Assembly (NCBI RefSeq): GCF_024213665.1
Contig: NZ_JANAVP010000018.1
Span: 62,001 to 126,000, forward strand
Reading direction: 5' to 3'
Length of the DNA stretch: 64,000 nucleotides
Source of the DNA: Streptomyces sp. A3M-1-3
Lineage (GTDB): Bacteria; Actinomycetota; Actinomycetes; Streptomycetales; Streptomycetaceae
Both the position numbers and the translations under genes were made by a program. The notes beneath the pieces were generated by a model. The model ran no database searches, had not been told where the DNA came from, and worked only from the letters and a program-made list of their open reading frames with translations. How positions within the stretch are numbered: the stretch's first letter is position 1; each line of letters begins with the position of its first letter. Positions 7,698 to 16,335 of the stretch are shown piece after piece.

Positions 7698-9203
7698 ATG
7701 GCGTCCAGCCTGACGAAGGACACCGCCGGATCCCCCTCCGGCGAGAAGACCTTCTTCGGCCACCCCCGCGGTATGGCCACGCTCTTCATGACGGAGATGT
7801 GGGAGCGCTTCTCCTGGTACGGAATGCGCGGCATTCTCGTTCTCTACTTGATCGCGGGCGTGCTCGACGGACCGCTCGAGGGCCGCGAGGCCCTGGCCGC
7901 ATCGATCTACGGTGTCTACAACGCCGTCGTCTACATGGCCGCCATGCCCGGTGGCTGGGTCGCGGACCGCCTCTGGGGTGCCCGTAAGGCCGTTCTCGTC
8001 GGCGGCATCGTCATCGCGCTCGGCCACTTCACCCTCGCGATCCCAACCGACATCGCCTTCTTCTGCGGTCTCGCACTGATCGCGGTCGGCACCGGCCTGC
8101 TGAAGCCGAACATCTCCGCGATGGTCGGCGGCCTCTACGAGGGCCAGCCCAGTGCGCGCCGCGACGCCGGTTTCACGCTGTTCTACATGGCGATCAACAT
8201 CGGCGGCATGGCCGCTCCGCTGGTCGTCGGCTACCTCGGTGAGAACGTCAACTGGCACCTCGGCTTCGCCGTGGCCGGTATCGGCATGACCCTCGCCGTC
8301 ATCCAGTACGTCCTCGGCGGCCGTCACCTCGGTGACATCGGCAAGGAGCCGGCAACGCCGGCCACGGCCGAGGAGAAGCGCAGCGTCCTGCGCAAGGTCG
8401 CGCTGTGGGGCGGCCTCGCCGTCGCCGCGCTCGTCATCGACCTGGCCCTGGGCACGTACGACATCGAGCACATCGTCAACGTGCTGGCCATCCTGGGCAT
8501 CGTCGTGCCGATCGTGTACTTCATCGCGATCTTCCGTAACCCGGCGCTCAAGAGTGAGGACCGACCGAAGATCCAGGCGTATGTGTGGTTCTTCGCGACC
8601 GCCGTGCTTTTCTGGATGATCTACGACCAGTCCGGCTCGCTGCTGACGATCTTCGCGGACAACAAGACCGACCGCATGATCGGCGGCTGGGAGTTCCCGG
8701 CCTCCTGGTACCAGTCGGTCAACCCGATGATGGTCATCATCCTGGCTCCGATCTTCGCCGCCCTGTGGGTCAAGCTTGCCAAGCGCAACCGCGAGCCCAG
8801 CACCCCGATGAAGTTCGCGCTGGCGATGCTACTCATCGGTGGCTCCTTCGCCATCATGGGCCTGGCCGGCGCCGCCGCCGTCAACAGCGAGACCGGCAAG
8901 GTCACCGTCTTCTGGCTGCTGAGCGTCTACCTCGTCCAGACTCTCGGCGAGATGTGCCTGTCACCGGTCGGCCTCTCCCTGTCGACGAAGCTGGCCCCGA
9001 AGCAGTTCGTCGGCCAGATCATGGGTCTGTGGTTCCTGGCCAGCGCTACGGGCAACGCCCTGAACGGCTGGACCACCAAGCTCAACGCGCCGCTGGGCGA
9101 CGCCGTCTACTACACGATGTGGGCGATCACCGCCGTCGCCGCGGGCTTCGCCTTCATGACGGCGGGCAAGAAGATCCGCGCCCTCATGGGCAACGTCAAG
9201 TAG
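7698..9203 (+). CDS. POT/PTR family proton-dependent oligopeptide transporter
   Basis: A 501-residue MFS protein with 12-14 membrane segments. The POT signatures are visible: ERFSWYGMRGILVLYL in helix 1, the FTLFYMAINIGGMAAPLVVGYLGE block, and the late SPVGLSLSTKLAP motif. These proteins import di- and tripeptides with protons. The gene is monocistronic: its own upstream region, then a strong hairpin terminator 24 bases after the stop. Length is normal for the family. Confidence 0.95.
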   Translation: MASSLTKDTAGSPSGEKTFFGHPRGMATLFMTEMWERFSWYGMRGILVLYLIAGVLDGPLEGREALAASIYGVYNAVVYMAAMPGGWVADRLWGARKAVLVGGIVIALGHFTLAIPTDIAFFCGLALIAVGTGLLKPNISAMVGGLYEGQPSARRDAGFTLFYMAINIGGMAAPLVVGYLGENVNWHLGFAVAGIGMTLAVIQYVLGGRHLGDIGKEPATPATAEEKRSVLRKVALWGGLAVAALVIDLALGTYDIEHIVNVLAILGIVVPIVYFIAIFRNPALKSEDRPKIQAYVWFFATAVLFWMIYDQSGSLLTIFADNKTDRMIGGWEFPASWYQSVNPMMVIILAPIFAALWVKLAKRNREPSTPMKFALAMLLIGGSFAIMGLAGAAAVNSETGKVTVFWLLSVYLVQTLGEMCLSPVGLSLSTKLAPKQFVGQIMGLWFLASATGNALNGWTTKLNAPLGDAVYYTMWAITAVAAGFAFMTAGKKIRALMGNVK

Positions 9204-9227
9204 CTCCCCCGCGCCGGCGGGCGCACA

Positions 9228-9274
9228 AAGAGCCGGGCTGGTACGAAGTTCGCCTTCGTACCAGCCCGGCTCTT
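9228..9274. terminator. Strong hairpin terminator after the peptide transporter
   Basis: A perfect 21-bp inverted repeat (9228-9248 and 9254-9274) with a 5-base loop, just after the transporter stop. It lies between convergent genes, so it can end transcription from both sides. There is no clear U-tract, as is usual in Streptomyces. Confidence 0.85.
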
Positions 9275-9315
9275 GTGCCGCTACGGGTGGCCGCCAGCAC
9301 TCGGCCGACGGCCGA

Positions 9316-9675
9316 TCAGCGCTTCGTCTGGACGCTGAACCCGCGCAGGTAGTTCTTGAAGCCGCACTTGACGTTCGACTTCTTCCCCGCCGATACCCAC
9401 GGGCCGTGGAGCGTGTAAGTGACGACATGCTCCCGAGCACCCTGGACCTGGTCGCACTTGATCTCCACCCGGTGGAGACGGACGGCCTTCCCGCCACTGC
9501 TCTTGGAGCACGTGGAGTAGGCCGTGGGCCGGCCCAGGCCATCCAGCTTGGCGTATGCCTTGCACTTGTACTTGGCCCCTGCGGCCTCCGCCGGAGCTGC
9601 CGTGATCAACCCTGTCGCCGATGCTCCCATCACCATGGCGAGCGCCCCCGTGGCGAACCTTTTCCCCCACTGCAT
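9316..9675 (-). CDS. Small secreted protein of unknown function
   Basis: A 119-residue exported protein. A Sec signal peptide covers about the first 31 residues (MQWGKRFATGALAMVMG ... APAEA, cleavage likely after AEA). The mature part of about 90 residues is basic and has four cysteines (KCKAY, STCSK, IKCDQ, VKCGF), probably forming two disulfides. The start at 9675 is chosen because GAGAAAGGA ends six bases before it; the ATG at 9681 directly abuts that site and one at 9702 lies before it. No family recognised. Monocistronic. Confidence 0.75.
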   Translation of the reverse strand: MQWGKRFATGALAMVMGASATGLITAAPAEAAGAKYKCKAYAKLDGLGRPTAYSTCSKSSGGKAVRLHRVEIKCDQVQGAREHVVTYTLHGPWVSAGKKSNVKCGFKNYLRGFSVQTKR

Positions 9676-9791
9676 TTGCATTCCTTTCTCCGACCCACGC
9701 ACATCGATGGGTGGTCATACCTCATCGAGCTGCAAGCATGGCCGATCACTCAACTTCGCCTTTGGTCAGACGAATGCACGGAACGTATCCG

Positions 9792-11093
9792 TCAGCGCAG
9801 CCCGCCGCGCAGCCTGCGCCATGGGGTGAATGTGAACACCGCGCCGCCCAGCAGGATCACCGTGCCCGCGACCAGGCCGAGGGCGCGTAGGCCGCCGTCG
9901 TTGGTCGCGCCCGTTTCGGCGAGGCCGCCGCCACTGGCCGCGCCGCCCGCCGAACCGCCGCCCGCGCTGCCGCTTGCGGATCCGCCTGCCGCGCCGCCCT
10001 GCTGGGCCGTGGTGTCGAGCTCCAGCGAGACGGCTGCCGTGCCCTTCACCTGGCAGGGGATGTTGATCTGCTGGCCGCCCAGGGACACGTCGATCGTCAG
10101 CGTGCCCGGGCTGAGCGTCGACTCACCGGTCGCACCCGGTTTGTACGTGCCGGTCATGTCGGGCAGGTCCACCGGCTTGCCCTGCTCCAGCGGGTCCTTG
10201 TTGGCCGGGCCCGTGACCGTGACCGATCCCTTGTCCGCTCCGCCGACGGTGACGGCCATCGACGGCTTGAGGGCGTTCGCGGGCAGCGGTGCGGGGCTGT
10301 TCATCACACCCTTCGCGGTCTTGACGATGAGGTCATAACTGCCGCCGTTCTTCTTGGCGTTGATCGTCACCTTCGAGGTGATGCTCGCCGGACCGGGCGA
10401 CTTGCACTCGAAGTTGACGGAGACCTCGTTGCCGGGAAAGTCGGTCTCACCGCCGCCACCGCCCGTGGTGCCGCCCGTGGTGCCGCCCGACGTCGTACCA
10501 CCGGACGTTGTCCCGCCCGATGTCGTACCGCCGGATGTCGTGCCGCCGCCCTCCGTCACCTTGATGGTCGCCGCGACGGCCACCGTCTCCTTCGGCGTGC
10601 ACTTGGTGTCGGTCGACATCGGCTTGCTGACGTTGATGTTGTACGCATCCGGCGTCAGCGTGATCTCACCGGCCTTCTCCAGCTTCAGCTTGCCCTTCAT
10701 GTCGGGCAGCACCATCGGGCTGTTCTTCGGGATCGGCGGGTTCTGCCGCGGCCCCTCCATCCTCAGGTCACCGCTCGCCGCCCCGCCCACCTTGACGGTG
10801 CCGGTCGGCTTCACCGTGTCCTTCTCCAGATCGATGATGTCGGGGTTCTTGGAAGCGGCCTCGACCGTCTTCCACACCACCTCGACCTCGTCGCCGACCT
10901 TCGCCTCCGCGGGTGCGGTGATCGCCACCTTCGTGGTGCCCTGGACGGGCGGCAGGCCGGAGATCGCCGGCGGGATGCACTCCGTCCTGTACGAGACTTC
11001 AGCGGCGTGGGCGGGGTGTGCTGCCAGCAGGATTCCCGCACCGCCGAGCATCAGCGCGACGCCCGCCGCGCTCATCCTCCGTTGCGTGGTCAC
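9792..11093 (-). CDS. Wall-anchored surface protein with two copies of a repeated domain and an LAETG sorting signal
   Basis: A 433-residue exported protein with a signal peptide ending near AHPAHA. Two related domains of about 140 residues follow, separated by a (GGTTS)n-type low-complexity linker at about residues 185-215. Each domain has the course VxxxC ... SxxxxVTGPAN / MEGPRQN ... LPDMxGxxKxxxxGExTLxPxxxxIxV ... C. The C-terminus holds LAETG, a hydrophobic helix and an RRLRGG tail, a cell-wall sorting signal of the LAXTG type read by class E sortases. GTG start (11093) overlaps the upstream stop (GTGA). Same domain as the LPQTG protein at 13239-13919; function unknown. Confidence 0.8.
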   Translation of the reverse strand: MTTQRRMSAAGVALMLGGAGILLAAHPAHAAEVSYRTECIPPAISGLPPVQGTTKVAITAPAEAKVGDEVEVVWKTVEAASKNPDIIDLEKDTVKPTGTVKVGGAASGDLRMEGPRQNPPIPKNSPMVLPDMKGKLKLEKAGEITLTPDAYNINVSKPMSTDTKCTPKETVAVAATIKVTEGGGTTSGGTTSGGTTSGGTTSGGTTGGTTGGGGGETDFPGNEVSVNFECKSPGPASITSKVTINAKKNGGSYDLIVKTAKGVMNSPAPLPANALKPSMAVTVGGADKGSVTVTGPANKDPLEQGKPVDLPDMTGTYKPGATGESTLSPGTLTIDVSLGGQQINIPCQVKGTAAVSLELDTTAQQGGAAGGSASGSAGGGSAGGAASGGGLAETGATNDGGLRALGLVAGTVILLGGAVFTFTPWRRLRGGLR

Positions 11094-12238
11094 GAATGTC
11101 CCTTCGTTGTCGGATGGTTCTCTGACGGTGCGGAGTCCGGGGTGAACCACGGCAGAGCCGTGGCGGTTGTCGCGGCGGTGGGGGCCTTCGGGAGTTTCGC
11201 GGTGGTCTTGGGCAGCAGCCGCACGGTCCGGTGGCGGCCCGCGCCCGCCGCCCCGCCCCGCGGCCGCACCCGGTCGACGACGGACATGCCGATGCGGAAG
11301 ACCGCCGCCGGCACGACCAGGCAGAGCAGGATCCAGAAGAGGGTGACGCCCCACGGGCGCCCCACCCCCCAGGGCTGGGCCACCAGCACCTTCTCGCCGT
11401 ACTTCATCGAGACGAGATAGTCGCCGTGCGCCCCCGATGTCAGCTGTACGGTCACCTCGACCCGCGCCTTCTGCCCGGGCGGGATCGTGCCCTTCCACTG
11501 CTGCTCCTCCCACGTGGGGGCGAAGACGCCGTGCGAGGTGCCGACCTGGAACACCGGGTCCTTGACCGGGGCCGAGCCGAGGTTGCCGACCGTGACGACG
11601 AGCTTGCGCGTGGCCGGCGCGCCGAACCAGACGAGGATCCCGTCGTCGCCCTCCAGCCGGGCGGCGGCGAGTACGGAGAGCCGGGCCGCGCCGGCCTGCG
11701 AGGGCAACGGGGTGACGGGGTGTCCCGCGACCTTGAACGGGGCGTCGACGGCGGCCGGTTCGCCGGTGACAGTGGCGACATGGACCACGCACGGGCACGG
11801 CTTGGGCGGTTCGGCGACCGGCAGCCGCTTGCTGAAGCGGCCCTTGGCGTCGGTGGTGACGGCCCGCCCGTCGGCGTTCGCGCAGCTGTTGGTTCCGCCG
11901 ATCACGCCTCTGCCGGGCGAGGACTGGCCGCACATCAGCAGCATCAGCAGGGCCTTCGGCCGCCAGCCGGAGCCGGTCACGGTGATCTCGCCGCCCTGGC
12001 CGGCCTGCTCCTTGGACAGCGTGACCGCCGGCTTCCCGTCCGCGGCGGCTCCGGGAGCAGGCAGGAGTACGAGCGCGAGTGCGGCGGCCAGGGCGAGCGC
12101 CGCCGACGCCACCGAACGGCCCGGGCGGGCCGCGACCCGAAGCCACTCGCGGCCCGCCGCACGTCGCGTGTCCGCCCCGCGCAGTGCGGCCGGCACTGCC
12201 TTCACGCGCGTGACCCGCTTACCTGTCCCGCCGTTCAC
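11090..12238 (-). CDS. Exported membrane-anchored protein, neocarzinostatin-like N-terminal domain
   Basis: A 382-residue protein with a long N-terminal export signal (hydrophobic stretch about residues 43-63 ending APGAAA). The first mature domain (PAVTLSKEQAGQGGEITVTGSGWRPKALLMLLMCGQ ... SCANADGRAVTTDAKGRFSKRL) has the course of the neocarzinostatin-type immunoglobulin fold. A second beta-rich domain (VVTVGNLGSAPVKDPVF ... YLVSMKYGEKVLV) and one membrane helix near residues 295-315 follow, with a basic Pro/Thr-rich tail. The GTG start overlaps the upstream stop. Third gene of a four-gene surface-protein operon; the fold call is tentative. Confidence 0.72.
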   Translation of the reverse strand: MNGGTGKRVTRVKAVPAALRGADTRRAAGREWLRVAARPGRSVASAALALAAALALVLLPAPGAAADGKPAVTLSKEQAGQGGEITVTGSGWRPKALLMLLMCGQSSPGRGVIGGTNSCANADGRAVTTDAKGRFSKRLPVAEPPKPCPCVVHVATVTGEPAAVDAPFKVAGHPVTPLPSQAGAARLSVLAAARLEGDDGILVWFGAPATRKLVVTVGNLGSAPVKDPVFQVGTSHGVFAPTWEEQQWKGTIPPGQKARVEVTVQLTSGAHGDYLVSMKYGEKVLVAQPWGVGRPWGVTLFWILLCLVVPAAVFRIGMSVVDRVRPRGGAAGAGRHRTVRLLPKTTAKLPKAPTAATTATALPWFTPDSAPSENHPTTKGHS

Positions 12239-13179
12239 GATCCCACTCCCGCCCTCGCCAACTGGCCTTCCCTACCGCTCTTTTCGCTGCTCTCTTCGTC
12301 CACGGCGGGCTCGTCCGGCGACCGGGTCCGCCGTCTCCGTACCACCCGCCGGGCGAGGCCCGCCGCGCCCAGCAGCAGCACGCCCAGCCCGGTCCACAGC
12401 ACCTGCGGCCACGGCACGAAACTCACCGAGGCCGTCGCCTCGCCGTGCGCGCCGCCGCCCGCCGTCACGGTCAGCCGGACGCCGACCGCGTCGAGGGCGG
12501 GCGCGTCCGGCCAGCGTTCCGTGCGCTCCAGCCGCTGTCCCGGATTCAGCTCCACCGGCAGGGCCCGGGGTCCCCGGCGCAGCACGTCGCCGAAGAGGCC
12601 CTCGGCGCGGACCGCGAGGCGCGGGGTGAGCACGGTGTTGCCGCGGTTCACCAGCGCGTACCGGATCGTGGTGGCATCGCCCTGCCCCGTCACCGCGACG
12701 TCCTCGACGGTGAGCGCGGACAGCGTCGGCCCGCTGACCCGCAGATGCACCCGTACCTCCGCTTCCCGGCCGTCCGCCGTGGCGACAACCGCGCCGGGAT
12801 GGTCGCCCGGTACGGCGCCGGGCGGGACGGTGACGGTGAAGGGGACGTCCGCGCGGGTGCGCGGCGGGATGCGTACCTCGTCCGCGGCGAAGGCGATCCA
12901 CGGACCCGCGCCGCGCAGCCGTACCGTGCGGGCCCGGTCCGAGGGGTTGGAGAGGGCGAGCTTGTCCTCGAGCACCGCGCCCGGCGCGCCCTCCAGGTAG
13001 AAGTACGGTCTGCCGTCACCGCCCGGCCGGGCGGCCGCGCCCACCGCGGGCTCCGCCGTCCAGGCCGGCTCCCCCCGCGCCGCGAACGCCGTCCCGGGCG
13101 CGAGCGCGCACAGCAGTACGGCCGCGGCGAGCACGGCGAGTCGAGTACGGCGCGACGGCATCGGCGACATCGACGGCAT
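12235..13179 (-). CDS. Exported DUF916/WxL-peptidoglycan-domain-like protein
   Basis: A 314-residue protein with a signal peptide (RRTRLAVLAAAVLLCALAPGTAFA), two beta-sandwich domains, then one membrane helix near residues 260-280 with a basic anchor (RRVVRRRR). The first domain (YFYLEGAPGAVLEDKLALSNPSDRARTVRLRGAG) matches the DUF916 type, which binds peptidoglycan next to WxL proteins in Firmicutes. Start at 13179 is chosen because GGGAG lies six bases upstream. A GTG at 13275 would overlap the previous gene and disrupt the signal peptide. Function by analogy only: displaying partner surface proteins. Confidence 0.72.
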   Translation of the reverse strand: MPSMSPMPSRRTRLAVLAAAVLLCALAPGTAFAARGEPAWTAEPAVGAAARPGGDGRPYFYLEGAPGAVLEDKLALSNPSDRARTVRLRGAGPWIAFAADEVRIPPRTRADVPFTVTVPPGAVPGDHPGAVVATADGREAEVRVHLRVSGPTLSALTVEDVAVTGQGDATTIRYALVNRGNTVLTPRLAVRAEGLFGDVLRRGPRALPVELNPGQRLERTERWPDAPALDAVGVRLTVTAGGGAHGEATASVSFVPWPQVLWTGLGVLLLGAAGLARRVVRRRRTRSPDEPAVDEESSEKSGREGQLARAGVGS

Positions 13180-13238
13180 CGGCGGCTCCCTGTCACGTAC
13201 GTACATGCCTGGTGCGGCGGGCCGGGCGTCCGGGACGG

Positions 13239-13919
13239 TCAGCCCGCGGCCCGCCGGCCGCGCCGGGTCAGCCACAGCACGCCGGCCGCCCCGGCCAGCA
13301 GGACCGTGCCGCCGAGCGTGCCGAGCGCGACGGCCGAGTCCATCGGGCCGGTCTGCGGCAGCTGGTCGCCGCCGCCACTGCTGCCTCCGCTGCTGCTGCC
13401 GCCGCTGCCGGCGACGGTCAGTTCGAGGGACGGCTCGGGGTTGTTGCCGGGGGTACAGGTGGTCGTCGTCCCCAGCGCCTTGATGGTGAGGACCGAGGCG
13501 GTGAAGGTGACCTTGCCGCTCGCCCTGGGTGTGTACGTACCCGACAAGTCATTGATCTTGATCGGGGTGTTGGCGGGGATGGCCGCTGCGTTCGCCGGCC
13601 CCGAGACGGCGGCGGTGCCGCTCTCCGCACCGCCCAGCCTGATGACGGCGCTGGGGTTCATCGCGCCCTTGCCCAGCTCGACCGGGGACGACGAGACGCC
13701 CTTCTGGAAGGACATGGTGAGCCTGTAGGAGCTGGCGCTCCTGACGGCCTTGATGTCGATGGGCGAGACGGCCGACTTGGGACCGATCGGCGTCTTGCAG
13801 TTGTAGTTCACGTCCACGACATCCGCGTGGGCAGCAGGGGCGGCGATCAGCACCGCCGAACCCGCCACCGCCGTGGCCAGCGCGAGCGCAAGCGCGGCTG
13901 AGCGTTTCTGGTACGACAC
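13239..13919 (-). CDS. LPQTG wall-anchored surface protein
   Basis: A 226-residue exported protein. The signal peptide ends APAAHA. One domain of about 135 residues (DVNYNCKTPIG ... AVSGPANAAAIP ... INDLSGTYTPRASGKVTFTASVLTI ... CTPG) is a relative of the two domains in the protein at 9792-11093. A Ser/Gly linker leads to LPQTG, a hydrophobic helix and RRGRRAAG, a classical sortase signal. The GTG start has GAGGGG eight bases upstream. First gene of the operon. No sortase gene occurs in the window. Confidence 0.82.
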   Translation of the reverse strand: MSYQKRSAALALALATAVAGSAVLIAAPAAHADVVDVNYNCKTPIGPKSAVSPIDIKAVRSASSYRLTMSFQKGVSSSPVELGKGAMNPSAVIRLGGAESGTAAVSGPANAAAIPANTPIKINDLSGTYTPRASGKVTFTASVLTIKALGTTTTCTPGNNPEPSLELTVAGSGGSSSGGSSGGGDQLPQTGPMDSAVALGTLGGTVLLAGAAGVLWLTRRGRRAAG

Positions 13920-14100
13920 CTCGAGTTCCCCTCATGCCGGACGTTACTGACGACACATCAGATCGGCGCTCAAGGTACGCCTGGCACCTTGGGGAGGGAA
14001 GACAAAGAACACGCCCGATCCGGGCGTGCGAAGAGAGGCACGAACAGAGGTGCGGCAAGAGGTCGAACCGGCGGTAACAGGGGCCGGGGCGCAGCCCGCG

Positions 14101-14583
14101 CTAGGAGGGCGCGGCGAGCTCCGCCCAGACCGTCTTGCCGATGGCGTCGGCGCGCCGCAGGACACCCCAGTCCAGGCAGAGGCGCTGGACGATGAACATG
14201 CCGTGCCCGCCGGGCCGCCCGGCCCGGTGCGGCAGCCGCGGCGCCGGCTTGCCCGCGCCGCGGTCGGTGACCTCCAGGCGGAGCACCTTGCCGTCACTGG
14301 AGATCCGCAGCTCTTCCGGTCCCTCCGCGTGCAGGCAGGCGTTCGTCACCAGCTCGGAGACGACCAGGAGCACATCCTCGGCAGCCGCCCGCCGGTCGGC
14401 GTTGGGGGCGGGCAGCCAGCCCCAGTCGTACAGGGCCTGACGGGCGAAGTCGCGCGCGAGAGGGACGATGCCGCTGGCGCCGTCCAGGGCGAGCCGGCGT
14501 GCCCGGCTGTCGCCGGGTACGTCGGAAGCGTCGTCCGGATCCGGGCCCCGGTCGCCCGGCGGGTATGACCGGGTGGTGCTCAT
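14101..14583 (-). CDS. Anti-sigma-factor-type ATP-binding protein (HATPase_c/RsbW-like)
   Basis: A 160-residue GHKL kinase-like protein. It shows the N-box ELVTNACLHA, the G1 region VTDRGAGKPAP and the GGHGMFIVQRL lid. Such proteins bind a SigB-type sigma factor and phosphorylate a STAS antagonist. Next to it lie exactly these partners: a STAS protein 91 bases upstream on the same strand and a divergent SigB-family sigma factor. Together they form a complete partner-switching module, resembling what I recall as the SigI locus of S. coelicolor. Confidence 0.88.
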   Translation of the reverse strand: MSTTRSYPPGDRGPDPDDASDVPGDSRARRLALDGASGIVPLARDFARQALYDWGWLPAPNADRRAAAEDVLLVVSELVTNACLHAEGPEELRISSDGKVLRLEVTDRGAGKPAPRLPHRAGRPGGHGMFIVQRLCLDWGVLRRADAIGKTVWAELAAPS

Positions 14584-14674
14584 CAGCGCCTCACCTCACC
14601 GATTCACATCTGATTCAGAAGTCTTCTGCCCGACCGATGCGTGAGAACACCCACTCATCCGACCGGCGCGGCAG

Positions 14675-15043
14675 TTATTCGGCCAGCGCCGCATCGAGGG
14701 ACTCATGCACGGTAAAGACGGACTCCGCCCCGGTGATCTCGAACACACGGGCCACGACCGGCAGCATCCCGGCGAGGTGGACCGCGCCCCCGGCGGCTTC
14801 CGCCTTGAGGCGGGCGCCGAGCAGCACATTGAGCCCGGTGGAATCGCAGAATTCGAGCTGGGAGCAGTCGACGACGAGGCGTGTGCTCCCCGCCTCCAGA
14901 CACGCGTCCAGCGGTTCCCGCAGCAGCTCGGCCGTGTGGTGGTCGAGCTCACCGGCCGGGGTCACGATCGCGCTGTGACCCTGACTGCGGACCTCGACCC
15001 GCAGTCGGCCCCGATTTGCACTCCCGACCGTCCCGCGGTCCAT
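14675..15043 (-). CDS. STAS-domain anti-anti-sigma factor
   Basis: A 122-residue single STAS domain (SpoIIAA/RsbV type). The phosphorylatable serine lies in FCDSTGLNVLL near residue 75. The ATG at 15043 is preceded by GGAAGAGAG and gives the usual short N-terminus; the frame upstream is not conserved. When unphosphorylated it should capture the ATP-binding anti-sigma protein encoded just downstream and free the divergent sigma factor. Confidence 0.9.
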   Translation of the reverse strand: MDRGTVGSANRGRLRVEVRSQGHSAIVTPAGELDHHTAELLREPLDACLEAGSTRLVVDCSQLEFCDSTGLNVLLGARLKAEAAGGAVHLAGMLPVVARVFEITGAESVFTVHESLDAALAE

Positions 15044-15295
15044 GCACGTCTCTCTTCCGGCCGTGTCGTAGCTGCACTGATGCCGCTGAACCCTACGCCT
15101 TCCGTACGCGCTGCGGTAGCCGAACATCATTCCAAATATGTACGATTCGCACAAAAGACACTTGCAACGGCCCACCAGGAGCGGGTAGGGGTAGTAGGGA
15201 CACAACCAACACGGCCGGCTTTGGAGGCGCCGCACTCAGCCCAGTGCAGACGTAAAGGCATCGGCAGCCATATGCCGAGAACGATGGAGGAGACC

Positions 15296-16198
15296 ATGTC
15301 ACCCCGGCTCGACGAAACGCGTACCCAGCCCGCGCCGCCCCACACGCCGCAGCAGCACGCGCCGTCGACAACCCCGCCCCAGCAGATCGAGGGACTCGCA
15401 GACCTTCCGGCGATCCCGCCGTACGACGAGGTGGGGCCGCTGGATGCCAGGGCCCTGTCCAAGACCCTCTTCGCGCGCCTCGAGGTGCTGGAGGAAGGCA
15501 CCCACGAGTACGCGTACGTACGCAACACACTCGTCGAACTCAACCTGGCCCTGGTCAAGTTCGCCGCCACCCGGTTCCGCTCCCGCAGCGAACCGATGGA
15601 AGACATCATCCAGGTCGGCACGATCGGCCTGATCAAGGCGATCGAACGCTTCGAGCTCAGCCGGGGCGTGGAGTTCCCGACCTTCGCCATGCCGACCATC
15701 ATGGGCGAGATCAAGCGCTTCTTCCGCGACACCAGCTGGTCGGTGCGCGTCCCGCGACGCCTCCAGGAACTGCGCCTCGACCTCGCCAAGGCCGGCGACG
15801 AACTCGCCCAGCAGCTCGACCGCGCCCCGACCGTCGGCGAACTCGCCGAGCGCCTCGACATCAGCAGGGAAGAGGTCGCCGAGGGCATGGCGGCGAGCAA
15901 CGCGTACACCGCCAGCTCGCTCGACGCGCAGCCCGAGGAGGACGACTCGGAGGGTGCGCTGGCCGACCGTATCGGCTACGAGGACCACGGGCTCGAGGGC
16001 ATCGAGTACGTCGAGTCCCTGAAGCCGCTGATTGCCGGGCTCAGCCCGCGCGACCGCCAGATCCTGTCGCTGCGCTTCGTGGCGAACATGACGCAGTCAG
16101 AGATCGGTGAGGAGCTCGGCATCTCGCAGATGCATGTCTCCCGGCTGCTGACGCGCACGCTCGTCCGGCTCCGCAAGGGTCTGACGCTCGAGGAGTAG
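15296..16198 (+). CDS. SigB/SigF-family RNA polymerase sigma factor
   Basis: A 300-residue group 3 sigma factor. A Pro/Gln-rich N-terminus leads to region 2 (DIIQVGTIGLIKAIERFELSRGVEFPTFAMPTIMGEIKRFFRD), region 3 (VPRRLQELRLDLAKAGDELAQQL) and region 4 with the helix-turn-helix MTQSEIGEELGISQMHVSRLL. ATG 15296 has GGAGG five bases upstream; ATGs at 15272 and 15284 are possible but less well placed. It is divergent from the STAS/anti-sigma pair. Likely a stress or developmental regulon. Confidence 0.93.
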   Translation: MSPRLDETRTQPAPPHTPQQHAPSTTPPQQIEGLADLPAIPPYDEVGPLDARALSKTLFARLEVLEEGTHEYAYVRNTLVELNLALVKFAATRFRSRSEPMEDIIQVGTIGLIKAIERFELSRGVEFPTFAMPTIMGEIKRFFRDTSWSVRVPRRLQELRLDLAKAGDELAQQLDRAPTVGELAERLDISREEVAEGMAASNAYTASSLDAQPEEDDSEGALADRIGYEDHGLEGIEYVESLKPLIAGLSPRDRQILSLRFVANMTQSEIGEELGISQMHVSRLLTRTLVRLRKGLTLEE

Positions 16199-16242
16199 CA
16201 GCAGGCGCCAGCAGCGATCGCCGACAACAAGCGCCGCCGTGA

Positions 16243-16274
16243 CAGGGCCCGTTCCCGCTGAGGGACGGGCCCTG
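16243..16274. terminator. Hairpin terminator after the sigma factor gene
   Basis: Arms 16243-16256 and 16262-16274 pair over 13 bp with one bulged base and a 5-base loop. The flanks (AACAA before, TTGTT after) could lengthen the stem. It sits 44 bases after the sigma gene stop and before the aminotransferase gene. Confidence 0.7.
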
Positions 16275-16335
16275 CGGCGTTGTTGACGAAGTGGTACGGA
16301 CTGGGCCACATTGGATGGGGTTCTGGGGGGAACAC

